Of a stretch of 64,000 nt of DNA, positions 32,138-44,086 are shown one piece after another; within the stretch, counting starts at the first letter, position 1; each line of letters starts with the position of its first letter. The stretch spans positions 62,001-126,000 of the forward strand of contig CP038130.1 of the NCBI GenBank assembly GCA_004519485.1, read 5' to 3'. The notes under the pieces are model-generated. The model was not told the DNA's origin. It searched no databases and worked only from the letters and a program-made list of their open reading frames with translations. The stretch comes from Nannochloropsis oceanica (lineage: Eukaryota; Sar; Eustigmatophyceae; Eustigmatales; Monodopsidaceae). The position numbers were made by a program, and so were the translations under genes.

Positions 32138-34250
32138 GTCTGTTGCTTTTGTTTTTGTGTTGAGAGGGGGAATGAAATTTTAGATAGCGGATTAGGTCGA
32201 TCGCCGGTTTTAGAGCCTATCTGGGCACATAGAAATTCACAAAACTCACATCCATTATAATTACAAAAGACTCACCTCAGCCGAGCTAAGCTAGCCAAGG
32301 AGCTAAAAAATCATACAGAGCCAGAGACATGTGGCCTCGTCGTCCACGCATAGCGTCATCTATTCGCAACTTATCCCAGCCCCTCCTCCCGCACTAGAGG
32401 CACCTCGGTGCAATCCTAGATCACGCGGTGCCCCGTTGGGATTTTATTCAATTCAAGAAGTGGGTCTTTCCTGCGGCTTATAAGAAGCTGGTTTGGAGGG
32501 GGGGGGGGGATATCGAAGCTCGGGGGATCAGGAGGGAAGGAGGGGGAGAGAGAGAACAGGGAGTGTGCAGTTTGTATGAAAGAGGAATGCTAAAGGGGAC
32601 GGCAATATGGCACGTAGCATCCTGCGGATGTACAGGAGTATGGTCCCCTACGATTTCTGGTTTGGTCAACCGCGGCAGGTGATGCGGACGCTGTATATAT
32701 TGCCTCCCCGCTGACATCTTTTTTTTCTCTCCTGCTAGTCCTGTACGAGCCGTTCAGGACTTTACGAGTGAAAAACCTTTTAAAGCCGCTTAACGAATCG
32801 GGCCTAACAAGGGGAAGTAAAGGTAACACTTTATTTTACTGTTGGAAGGCTTTCCCTCGTATGTAATCCTGTGACGTAAAGTTGCATGTGATAGTTCTAG
32901 GATCGTAGGATAGCTACGACAGAAAAGAACTATCCTAACTACCTATCCTATTCTCCTCGTTCTCCGCGCCCGCGCCCTAGACTATATTTTGTATTATTAT
33001 TGAGGAAAGCGATTTCATCACCCCCGCCCCCAAACCACCGCGGCCAACTCCTCCTTTTCTTCTCCCGCGAAGCGACCAATACACTCGTCGCTTTCCATGA
33101 TAAGGGCAGAATTAGTAACATGAAGAGAGACTGTTGATTTCGCCACCACATCACTTTTTGAGCAAGCCCCAGCAGGTCAAACGTCACTGGTCCTCGTCAA
33201 GGCCCTGTTGTTGCAGCTTTTGCAAACACGCAGATACCACCCTACTTGTGTTGCGATGTGTTGCGATGTTGCGATCGTGTCAATCATGTCAGTGGCGGGC
33301 TAAGACAATGAAGAAAGTTAGCTCTTAAATGGCCCTCAAATTTCGGAAAGAAGGCAGCCCAGAGGCCCAGGGCATACAATGAGATGTATTTCGCGTGATG
33401 CTGAATATGCTCTGAATATGCTCATTCCATCACAGAGTCACCTACATTGAGTCGTCGCTGGACAAGGGAGACCAAAGTCGAGTCGAATTTGAAGTTGCGA
33501 CGGCTGCAAGAGGTGTACGCAAGATTCATGTTAAGGTTGTCGCCAAACTACTACCAGAGACGGCGAATACTAGAGCTGTAAGAGTAGCAGAAAGAACATT
33601 GACAGCTCCCATTTACAGACAGCTACTTCGAGATTTGAACAAAAAAAGGAAATGGAAAAAAAAATCTGCAGTGAGGGCATTTTGCACCGGAAGAAGAGCT
33701 CGACAGACGTGAAGAAATATGACAAAGGTTCGGGAAAGTTTGAATGTGAGTGGGGAGTGATTAGCTGGCAGTTGCACTAGCAGCGGGAAAGCTTAAGATG
33801 AAAGAAAGACACTGCGCATTTGGCTGTCTTTGATCGATTTTCCGACCAAATTCATTTTCCATTCATCATCTTGCGTTATAAATCTTGCTAATGTATGCAT
33901 TGTCCGACGATGAAGTCCAATTGGGACACTTTAAAAAGTCAAAGCTCCAACCTCCCCACACCCCCACGTTTGCTTGTCCTCGTCTATATTTTCCTCTTTC
34001 TTTGCAGGCCAATGTTTGTAAGCAGACCAATATTGGTGATTAAACGTGAGTTAGATCTTCGCTGGTGCTTGTTCCTATGCAGAGGGGCAGAAAATGTGTT
34101 GGGGAAAGGGGATTTTGGAGCATAGCGGCAACGTCCCGATCGCCGAAGCAACCGATGATCTACGCAGTCTAGAACAGAAGCAAGCACTCACACGCCTCAA
34201 CCCAGCCGGAATCCACCCCATCACACAAAATTCCCCACAGCAGCACCACC
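32138..34250. other. 2.1-kb gene-poor region
   Basis: Upstream of both the oxygenase (-) and the peroxiredoxin (+), so both promoters should lie here. An open stretch at 33437-33712 lacks a start codon and is reported as a separate low-confidence feature. The rest shows no coding signal. Confidence 0.45.
33437..33712 (+). other. Unassigned 92-codon open stretch, possible exon or gene remnant
   Basis: Open frame without an ATG, preceded by a plausible acceptor (CATCACAG at about 33428-33435) and ending in TGA. It reads VTYIESSLDKGDQSRVEFEV and later RVAERTLTAPIYRQLLRDL, then a Lys/Arg-rich end. The composition is protein-like and free of the local repeats. No family is recognised and no matching upstream exon was found. 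Confidence 0.22.
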
Positions 34251-36268
34251 ATGATGCTTCAGAGCCTTGCCCGCGGCACTATGCTTCGCCGCTCCATCGC
34301 GGCCATATCGGCAACCCGTTCCGCTGCCTTGGCTGCCTCGACGATGACCCGTGCCATGGGCTCAGTCACTTACTCGCCCCCTGCCGCCAAGATTGGCAAG
34401 CCTGCGCCCGATTTCACTGCGGTATGTGCGACAGTGATCGCGGCGTATACCATAGCTTGTTTTGAAACTCTTTGCAAGCTTGCGGCTTGAACTGAAACAG
34501 TGGAGGCATCCGGCAATTTTTTATCTTCATCCTTTCGGCTACATAGCCCTAACGGTGCTTTATTGTGTAAACGATTCCATTGCTTTCTTCCCTCAATTAT
34601 TTAACGATTTGCCAAATGCCCCCTTTCTTTCCCCAATTTCTCTAGGGCGCCGTTATCGACGGTGAAATCACGAAGCTCTCGCTGTCGGACTACCGTGGGA
34701 AATATGTCGCATTGCTTTTTTATCCCAAGGACCACACTTTTGTCTGCCCGTAAGTAACAACAATAGCGGCAGAGAGCACGGGTAAGGGTCGTTTCTCTGA
34801 TGGTACAGCTCAAAATCTATAATTTCGATCGAATCGAAGTGAAATTACGCACAAAAGAGACAGCGAATTCCAGTCCTCGTCCGTTACGCGGAACCATGCA
34901 TTGACAATCTCTGGTTCCAGAATAAGTCGTATCGAATGTCATACTGCCATATCAGCGTTTTTTTAGTTCAAGTCGCGAATGATGATGATTTCCTGTATCT
35001 ACCGTATCACACATGTTCCACTGCATGTCGAGCATACCCTGCCCGTTGCAAAGCGGCCTACAAAACGATGTGTGGGAACCGTGTTAAAGATGATCGGTGT
35101 CTGTCTCTCTTTATCCCTAAACCTTTCCCAATCGCCCCTCCCCTCCTCCCCCAAGCACCGAGATTATCGCCTACTCAGATGCCTACCAGCGCTTCGAAGA
35201 GGTCGGCACGAAGGTTATTGGCATCTCGACAGATACGGAGGAGTCTCACTTGTCCTGGATCCGCACTCCCCGGAAGAAGGGAGGGCTGGGGCACATGCAG
35301 ATTCCTCTTGTTGCGGATGTGACGAAAACCATCGCCGCTGATTACGGTGTGTTGCTGGAGGACATCGGCATTGCCCTGCGAGGGACATTTTTGATTGACC
35401 CAGAGGGAGTGCTGCAGCAGATTACAATGAACAATTTACCTGTAGGCCGGAACGTGGACGAGACAATTCGCTTGATCCAGGCGTTCCAGTTTGTGGCGAA
35501 ACATGGCGAGGTACGAAGGGGGGGAGGGAGGAAGGGAGGGAAGGAGGGAGGGAGGGAGGTTGAGAGGGAGTGAGGAGTACAGGAGGGGGGCAGGGAGGGA
35601 GGGGGGGAGGGAGAGAGGGGAAGGAGGGAAGGAGGGAACGAGGAGTCCAGGAGGGGATGAGGAACAGTTTAAGGGCGAGTTTGATCATTCTGGATGAGAA
35701 TAAACCGTGGGTCGGCATCCTTTCTTAGACCACCAGCTTTCAGGAGGTCTCCACCCTCATCCCTCCTCTCCTCCCTTCCTCCCTGCTTCGAAACACTCCC
35801 CCTTTACTTCCCCAGGTCTGTCCAGCAGGCTGGAAGCCCGGTGACAAGACAATGAAGGCTGATCCGGAAGGCTCACTGGAGTACTTCGCGTCAGGCGCGA
35901 CAGAAGGGATCGAGGCCGATCCGTTGGCAGGCGGGCCGCACGTGGTTACGGCCAAGAGCGGGAAGCACCTGAAGGAGCTGCTGGCGAAGAAAGGCAAGGT
36001 GGTGCTGGACTTCGTGGCGGGGTGGTGCGGGAAATGCAAGCAGATCATGCCCTTTGTGAATGAGCTGAGCGAAATGCATGCGGGTGAGGTGACTTTTGTC
36101 AAGGTGGACACGACGGAGGAGGCGCTTGCCGAAGTAGTGGCGGAGCACGGGGTCTCCGTGCTGCCCGCCTTCCATTTCTTCAAGGACGGGAAGCCGTTTG
36201 GAGCCCCAATTGTGGGGTATAAGAAGACGCCGCTCAAGGATTCAGTGGCGGCGTTGGCCAAGAAGTAA
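34251..36268 (+). CDS. 2-Cys peroxiredoxin-thioredoxin fusion
   Basis: Four exons join in frame to about 360 aa: 34251-34421, 34646-34749, 35156-35510 and 35816-36268. The first about 45 residues are Arg/Ser/Ala-rich ([20 protein letters not shown]), like a mitochondrial presequence. The peroxiredoxin domain has the peroxidatic Cys91 in [16 protein letters not shown] (His where most have Phe), the GGLG loop of overoxidation-sensitive enzymes, and the resolving Cys212 in [15 protein letters not shown], followed by an EYF C-terminal motif. A thioredoxin domain follows at about 250-360: [19 protein letters not shown], with CGKC in place of CGPC, and the cis-Pro in [10 protein letters not shown]. 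The protein should reduce peroxides with its own attached reductant. The Prx-Trx joint lies within the last exon. Confidence 0.92.
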
Positions 36269-37102
36269 GTAGGAGGGTCATGGGAAGAAGGGAGAGAGAG
36301 AGAGAGAGGGGCGATACCCAAGGAAGGGGATGACAAGACGATTCACATCCAACACACAAGAGGTATAAACATGGGTGATGAAGCAGAGAAAGCAGGAAAA
36401 GATTATAAGAGGGACGAAAGGTGGAGTGTATGTTGGACAATCAATCGGGTCAGAAAATTTTATTGAGGTCCGAAGCTTAAGGAAGGAAATTACGGAGAGG
36501 AAAGCCAGTGAGAGAGGTATGGACAGAGGACGGCTATGGGGTGGGGCTCTATGAAAGGTGATGATGAAAATAGAAAAATAAAAATAAAAAAAGTGGTATG
36601 CGGGTACGAATTCAATCCATCTCAACCTCAGGTTTTGAGCACAAGCCTTGCATGGGTTTCTTTCTTGTTTGTCGAGAGACTGTTTGTTTGTCGGTTTATG
36701 TATACCTGTCGCGTAGTCTCTGCAGATTTGTTCCAAAACTTGAAAACGTCTTATTCGTTGCTGGCGTGCGACCGACAGCGTGCACGTGCCCATCGAGATT
36801 AAATTTCTCCTCTTCCACTGATCGATCGCGGCGGGGGGGAAAGAGGGTCTTCTCTACCTCGCGCTCATCACCAATTATTATGCCTCATGCCGCTGTCTCT
36901 AAAAAGATTTGCTTTTTTTCCTTTGCACTTTGTGTTGTTTACATTCTATGTACATACAAACACGATTCTCGAGGCTCTTCTCCCTTTCAGTGTTCCCCTC
37001 TCGGTGTGACCCTTTACTCCTACACCTCTTTCAGTGTCCTTCCTCTGTCTCCCGCTGCTCTCCTACCTCCTCCCCATCCCCATGCATCTCCACAGTTTGG
37101 TC
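36269..37102. other. Convergent 3' intergenic region
   Basis: About 830 bp between the stops of two convergent genes. A/T-rich around 36560-36600, a (GA)n stretch at about 36290. No gene seen. Confidence 0.5.
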
Positions 37103-38211
37103 TTATTTTAAACGGCACGCCCGGTCCATCATCATGTCGCCCGCTTTGAACTGAAACACACAGCTCTCGGCCGGCTCACATACCATCTTGCGCTGCGCCA
37201 CGCTTTTGATGACATCAAACTTGCACTCCTTGTCTGTGTCTGGCAGTTTGGCCTTCAGATTGCCCACTGCCGCCTTGAAGCCCCTCACCGTGTGGTGCAC
37301 CCCCCTATCCCTCACGCGGTCTACCTTCAACCACACACACCCTACCCCCTCCACGACTCCCGCCCAGGCAGCTTTCACCAATTTAAGTGCTCTTCGCTCC
37401 CTCCTTCCCTCCTTCTCGCCCTCCTTCTCTGTTTCCTTTGTCCTGAGGCGGCAAGAGCGGCCCAAATGAAGGTCCCCGAGGCGTGGCTTAAATTTACAGG
37501 ACTCGCTGGGCGCACACTTCAGCTGCACCCAGCTCCAGTCACACGCCACGTCCGACGACGGGAGGAGTCGGCCAAAGGTTGACTTCAGGCGAGACAGTAC
37601 GGCGGCAATGCTGGTGTTGCTCTTCCTGGGGCTGCTGGTATTGATGGGCAGGAGGTCGGCGCCGAGCTTCGTTTCGTCGAATGTGGCGGGAAACGTATCC
37701 TCAGCGGTGTCATTAGCAGCGGTAGTAAGGTTGTCTGCATAGTGAGGCTCGCTGGCATGCGTCTGAAGAAAGGGTGGAGAACAGGAGAAAGAAAAAGACA
37801 AAGGTGAGCATACGTAGGTAGGAGTAAGGAAGGCTGATGGTAAGAGATAGGTGTGGAAAATATGTAGAGGATGCGCGTGGGGCATTGACGGTACTAGCGA
37901 TGAGAGGATAAAGAAATTATCGACCTATTAGTGAAGAGGAGCAGAGCGCAGCACAATAATTGGATTGTGCTTTAATGGAGAGCTAATGCATGGTTTACAT
38001 CGAGGGCGAGAGGGCAATGGAAGTGGCGGAGAGCGAGGGAAAGGGGAGGGGAGAGGAGGGAGGGAGCGCCACGTACCAAAACAAGGAGAGCCGAGATCAG
38101 GGCCACTGCCCCAAAGATTAAGGCACGGTTGCGTTTAGAGCTGCTGGAGCGGCTGCCACTCCTCCGGGAACGATTGCTGCTGCGACTGCTGCGACGACTT
38201 GATCGGGCCAT
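37103..38211 (-). CDS. Type II membrane protein with two cysteine-rich repeats
   Basis: Two exons (38077-38211 and 37103-37762) give 264 aa. The N-terminus is a short Arg/Ser-rich tail (MARSSRRSSRSSNRSRRS) and one membrane helix, ALIFGAVALISALLVL, an orientation that places the rest in the lumen or outside. The luminal part opens with four N-glycosylation sequons (NLT, NDT, NTS, NTS). Two repeats of about 50 residues follow at about 105-150 and 215-264, sharing the pattern C-x(n)-KC or MC, CxPxESCxF, GD, RxCRL. Each has four cysteines, suggesting two disulfides per repeat. I do not recognise the family. An ER/Golgi or cell-surface role is inferred. Confidence 0.75.
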
Positions 38212-38727
38212 GTTCTGAAAGAGGGAAGTAAGGATTTACTACCTGTGTTGAATGTTTATGCGAAGGAAGCAAATGGGGATGAGTAGAGCGCGGCACATTT
38301 CGCACTCGGGTAAGGCGATGTATCATGACAAGGAACGTGTCTCCTTTTCCTCGTTGCATTTCGTCAAGGCAGCACAAACTTCACACACAATTCTTATGAA
38401 GAAGCATGCACGACCACGCATGACGCCAAGTTTAGGCGGGAATTTTGGAACAAACGACAACTCACAAAGAACTACGCAGTTCTCACTCTCACTTATTCTT
38501 CTTGTCCTCCATCGTACCCTACGCTATAAACAGAACGCAACGCGCTGCGAGCTCGCCTCATCGTCTCCGTTCTTCCCCGCGCGCTCGCTGTGTTTTGTCA
38601 GCGAAAGCTTCTTTCCGCCCATTCGTCGCCCTCCCTACTCCCCACTGCCATTCCACGCAGCACTATACACAAAAGCAATCCAAGGAGGATAACAGGTCGA
38701 GACACCATCAATTAAAGGATCAAAACG
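38212..38727. promoter_or_regulatory. Shared divergent promoter interval
   Basis: 515 bp between the start codons of divergently transcribed genes (cysteine-repeat protein on -, serine-rich protein on +). No motif recognised. Confidence 0.35.
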
Positions 38728-40437
38728 ATGGGTCTCTTCGCCACAAGCACCTGTCGGCCCCCGAGCAAGACAAGTACTACCCACCGCCCATCCAAACGTT
38801 CCTCCTCCTCCCCTCCTCTCCTTGTTCCCTCCCCTTTGGCCACCGTCCGCGGCCTCGGGTCACCGGCAGCCCGCGTACCTGTCAAGCAGCCAGTCCCCTG
38901 CTCAGAAGACGACGATACCGAGTCCGTCTCTTCATCCTGCTGCTCCACTTCCCTTCCCTCAAGCTCATACGTGAAAAAAAGAGACAAGCCAGTTACATCC
39001 TCTTCCCCTTCTCCCCTCCATGCGCGTCCTGCTTGGGACTCGAGTCAGAAGGACCCTGAAAGATATCGTCTTTCCCTGAAGGAGCAAGCCCGAAGAAAAG
39101 CCATCCTGCAATCCCCGCACAACGTCCTGCTTCGAAGGAGGAGGGAGGAGGAGGAAGGGAGGGAGGAAGGGAAGGCGAGAGGGCTAAGGATGTCCTCGAC
39201 AGACCGAATGGGGGTATTTTCAATGTCAGCTTCGGCGATTGGGGAGAGGGGAGCGAGACCGGTAGTATTAAATTGCAGCACCGGCTCCAGTAGGTCGCCT
39301 TCCTCTTCATTCTTTTTTCGTTCCCTTCAAGAAGGGTTGGGAGGAGGGGAAGGAGGAGGGGAAGTAAAAAGGACTATCACCGGCGAGGGACCTCGCAAAT
39401 CATTTTCGTCATCGTTTTCAAAGGCACTGGCTGCAGTAAAACAAGGCAAGGGCAAGGGAAATAGCAGCAGCACGACGAGCAGATGCGGCAGCAGCAGCAG
39501 CAATAGCAGCAGCACTAATGATAAGGGACGGAAGAAGCAAGCGCGCATCTTCTCTTCCTCCGCCTCCGCCATTCTTGCCTCCTCCCCTTCTTCCTCTCTT
39601 CCCCCATTTCCCTCCCGCAAGCACCACAGCGGCAGCAGCAGCATGAATACCGCCCACTCAGATGCGATCGATTCATCCCTTGAAGCCGAAATCGCTGCGT
39701 TTGAACGACGCCTGCAGTTGGAAGTGCAGCAGCAGCAGCAGCAAAGGAAGCAACGAAATGGGTCGGGCTTACCACCTTCATCTTCCTCTACCTCGTTCCC
39801 TTCCCGCCCTCCCTCCTCCTCTTCCTCCGTCCGGTTCTCCTCCTCGTCGTCCGGGCCAGCTGAAACAAAAAGTCGCAAGTCTTCTCCTTCTCTTCGCTCT
39901 CCCCCCTCTTCCTCCACTTCTTCCTCCACCCCCTCTCCACCTACCCGCTCCCAGCCTCCTCCTCCTCCATCGCAAGCACGCCATCGTCCCACCAGCGCAC
40001 CAGCGACTGCTCCGGTCTCAGCCCCTCCTTCCCCCCCTCCCTCTTCCTCCGTCTCCTTTTCTCCCACCCCTCAAGACGTGGTGGCCTTCCTCGGCGCCCT
40101 CCAGGCCTGCGATAGCTCCTTCTCCTCCTCCTCCTCCTCATCCCTCCTTTCCTCCTCTTTATTATCCTTCATCCTCACCTCCGCGGAGGAACAAACTTTA
40201 ATCTCCTCGTTTCACCCAAACTCGCCCTCCATCCCGCCCTCCCTCCTCCTCGCCCTCGCCACCCGCCTAGTGAATCGGCTCACAGCTTTACAACATGGGA
40301 AACAACAATTAGAAAAACGAGTGGCTCGGCTAGAAGAGGCAGAAAGGCAGGGAGGAAGGGAAGGAGGGAAAAAAGGAGTGATGCGTCCTTTTGCGTCCTC
40401 TGTAGATATGGGAAGAATGAGAGGGGGAGGGGGGCGA

Positions 40438-40474
<37 letters not shown>

Positions 40475-41121
40475 TGGCCTCGATGGCTATCCCAGCTCTT
40501 GCCGGGCACCAAAAAGACTGGAAGATGAGAAAGGCAGGGAAGGAGGAGGAGCGAGCGGTTTTGGGGTTGGAGTCGGCAACCATCAGAAAGGTGAGCATGG
40601 GCAAGACGGTGGGCAGCAGCGGCAGCAGCAGCAGCAAGAGCAGCAGCAAGAGCAACAGGGCCGTTGGAAAGAAGGATGACAGGAAAGAGAAAGGTAGAGG
40701 TAGTAGGAAGGACGGGAAGGGAGTTAATGGGGTAGACGCCGAGGAGAGAGAAGTACAGAGGGAAATGATGAAGAGTTTCTTCCTCCATTCAACCTCTGAC
40801 GGCCACGACAACGCCTATCTTCTATCCCCTCCTTCTGCTGCTGCAGCAGCAGCAGCGGATGGTTCTCAAGAATTTTCATACGACGAGGAAATAGAACTGG
40901 AGGAGGAGAAGGACGAGGGGGAGGAGGGGGAGGGAGAGGAAAGGGAGGAGAAAGAGAACAAGCCGCGTGCCAAACCTCCTTCCTCCTCCTCCTCCTTTTC
41001 CAAGGTTCACGCTCCAGTCACACAGCTGGGGAAATGGGCCACGCCGGGGTCGTGGCGTCAGCTGCGACCACAAGCATTAGGGCAACGGGAATCGAAGGGA
41101 AGGGGTAAAACGAGTGTTTGA
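38728..41121 (+). CDS. Serine-rich coiled-coil protein of unknown function
   Basis: A single open frame of 797 aa with a favourable ATG context. Composition is dominated by Ser and Pro with short Gln and Gly/Glu repeats, but islands are protein-like: KDPERYRLSLKEQARRKAIL (about 108-127), SLEAEIAAFERRLQLEVQQQ (about 311), PQDVVAFLGALQACD (about 450), and LLLALATRLVNRLTALQHGK continuing into QQLEKRVARLEEAERQ, a strong coiled coil at about 510-545. The C-terminus is acidic, then basic. No domain is recognised. The coiled coil suggests a cytoskeletal or scaffold protein. Minus-strand Ala/Gly/Glu frames over the same span are shadows of the Ser and Gln codons. Confidence 0.68.
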
Positions 41122-41749
41122 GCGTGACTTCCATCGCTGGGGAGAGAATGCTGCTACTGCCACAAGGAAGGTTCTGATGGACCTGAGGAACGGCCGAAGG
41201 ATGAAGGCAGACCGCTCTCCTTTACAAGAAGAAAGGCTTTTCCCCCCCCCCTTCGTCGATAGATTCCATGAATTCTTCGGTCCATCTGTGATACGACTTC
41301 TTCGCCCTGCGCTTCTTATTCTTTCGATAGTTGTTCCTCTTAATAATCTTCTCCGTCCTCATCCCCCTCTGGTCTATGCACATTATCAATCAATGTATAA
41401 ATACTGGGCCGGAGACACCCGAGCAACTCGCCCAACTCAATCACGCCAGCATCTACACGCGTCACTTCTCAATATGCTTTACAAAATCAATCCCTCTCCC
41501 TTCCTCCCTCCCTCCCTCTTCAAGGAAGCAGTCACTCGTTGTCGTCGTCCTCCTCCCCCTCCCCCTCCGCTCCCTCCTCCCCCTCGTCCTCAATCCACCT
41601 GCATACCTCTACGCCATGTTCCATCATCCGCTCCTCCTCCTCCTCCTCCTCCTCCTCCTCCTCCTCCATCTCCCTCTCCCTTCCTCCCTCTTTCTCGCCC
41701 ACCGATTCCGCTCTCTTTCCCTCCTTCCCTCCTTCCCTCCCCCGCAGAC
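41122..41749. other. Convergent 3' region, pyrimidine-rich
   Basis: 630 bp between two stops. From about 41490 to 41750 the + strand is CTC/TCC-rich. Pro/Ser frames on + and Glu/Gly frames on - are repeat artefacts. Confidence 0.5.
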
Positions 41750-44036
41750 TCAAACGCCGAAACCACGCCAAGTCGCTCTCCTCCCTTCTTCAGCCTCCAT
41801 CCTCCTTCTTCTCCGTCTTTCCCTGTTCCTCCTTCCCCTCCTCTTCTCTTTTCCCCTCTTTCTGTCCGACTTCCTCCTTTCTCTTCTCCTTCTCTTATTC
41901 CCCCCCCCCCCCCTCCTTCCTCCTCCTCCTCCTCCTCCTCCTCCTCCTCGCGAGCTCTCTGCTGCCCGCGCCAGGCCAAGTACATTGTCGCCCCCACCCA
42001 TCTCGCCCTCCTTCCATCCCCACCTCGCCTTCCTCCCGTCCTTGACCCGCAGCTCCACAGGGCCGTGTGCAAAGTCGCATTTATTCTTTTTCCGCATCGG
42101 ACACACCGGTGCCACCTCTCCCTCCCTCCCGCCCTCCCCCTTGCCGGGCACAGAGGTCATCTCCCAGTGCTGGCATAGTCTCGTCCGGTACCTGCAGGTG
42201 GAGAGAAGAAAGCGATAGATAGGGAGGGAGGGAGAGAGAGAGGGAGGAAAAAAAGAGACAGTGTCAAAGACAGAATTCGATTTGGAGCGGGAATACGGAC
42301 ACGAGCCCCCCCCCCTCCTCCTCTCCTTCCCTCCTGTCCTTCCCCCCCGCTCACACCTGCTGTCAGTCATCATCCGGGTTAAATGCGGTGCACGGGCCTT
42401 GGGCTTGCCCGCGTCCCCCCTCCTTTTCCAGTGCTCGGCGGCCCGCCACCACCCCCGCGAGGGAGGGGAGGAAGAGGAGGCAAGGCTGCTGCCGGCGAAG
42501 ACGACAATTTGGGAAAGGAGGAGAATGGTGGCTGGGTCGCGGGGGGTAGGGGGGGAAGGGCTGCTCTGGTTGCCGTTGCCGCTGCTGAGAGCAGGAGGAT
42601 GGTGGATGAGTGCCAGGGTCTCTTGGCCGCTTGCTGCTGGCCGTCCGTCGGCTGCCCTCCCTCCCCCTCCCTCCCTCCCTCCCTCCTTCAGCGCCTGGTT
42701 GTCGTCCTCGTAATCCCGACACAAGTCCTTTTCTCGGCCGACGTAGGTTTGAAAGAGCTTGTCTCGAGTCAGAAGGCGCGTGCACACTCCGTGGCAGTGC
42801 ATCAGAAGCCGGGGAAACTTGCTCTGCCAGTAACGGTAGAGGCCTGAGAGGGAGGGAGGGGGTCGAGGAGGGGTGGGGAGGAAGGGAGGGAAAGAGGGAA
42901 GATTGAGTGGGTATTCAAACGAGTCTCGTTCAGATGACTGGAAACACGAAAGCAACGGCTAAGTCCCTCCCTCCCTTCCTCCCTCCCTTCCTCCCCCCCT
43001 CCCTTCCTCCCCCCTTACCCCCCGGTAAAGGCGCCAGAAGCTTCTGCACCTCCGATGGCAGCTCGTTGAAGTGGTGGCGCTTGTTCCTCAGAATCCGCAA
43101 GCAGTCCCTCTTGTTGTATGGTGGTGTCGAAAAGGAAGGGGAAAGGAAATGCATCAACCGACCCACACACCAATCTTATGAAAAACGTAATATGCACACA
43201 CCGAAATCAGTCATTAACGTACTAAAATTTATGTACGCATACCCCCAGAAACTTTTCAACCCATCCATCGCGCGCATCGGACAGAGAGAGAGAGAATACC
43301 GCAAAAATAAGTCAACAACAGGTGTGCCCCTCCCTCCCTCCCTCCCTCCCGCTTCCACTCACCACCGACGCCGTGTCGTACTTGCGGTATTTATTCAAGT
43401 CCTCCAACAATCCTCGGTCCAACTGCACATCCCATGCCCTCCCCACTACCTCCCCCGCACCCGCCTCCACCGCCAGCGCCAAGAGCGACTCTGCCGGTTC
43501 TTGTTCTATCCGGTCCGAGAACTCCACCATAAAGGCCAACCGTCGCTCGTCGTCCCAAAAGAAAGGATGGTGCAACACCATGCGCGCAGTTGGTCGCCGC
43601 CTCGGATCGGCCTCGATCATGGCCTGCACCAGTTGGAGGGCGTCCGGACTACCCTCCAAGCCCCTCAAGTCCCTTTTCGCGCCCAAAATATTCCGCTCGC
43701 GTTCAAACCACTCCCCGAAAGGATGCGCTCCCGGGACGAGCACCGTGTAGAACACACACCCCAAGCTAAAAATGTCCACGGCCTGGGTTCGTCGGCTCGA
43801 CGAGGTTGCAGAGGGGGGAGGGGAGGCGACATTATTACATGTTTTTTCCTCCTCCTCCTCCTCCTCCTCCTCCTCCTCCTCCATCCCGCCCTCCCGTCGG
43901 TAGAATCCACGCATAGCCTCCGGAGCTTGCCACCCTACTGACCCGGGTCCTTGAGGGATGGAAGAGGGATTGTCCTCCTCCCGCGAGGATAAAGACGAGG
44001 AGGACGACGCCGGGGACGAGGGAGAAGCCCCTGCCT

Positions 44037-44086
<50 letters not shown>

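Noticed and set aside
39327-40067. Glu/Gly-rich 246-codon frame on the minus strand
   Set aside because: Mirror of the Ser/Pro codons of the serine-rich gene. The + strand frame is three times longer and holds a coiled coil.
41114-42178. 354-codon Pro/Ser-rich open frame on the + strand
   Set aside because: It is antisense to the IRE1 zinc-finger exon, consists mostly of CTC/TCC repeats, and has no domain. The minus strand carries a spliced, domain-bearing frame.
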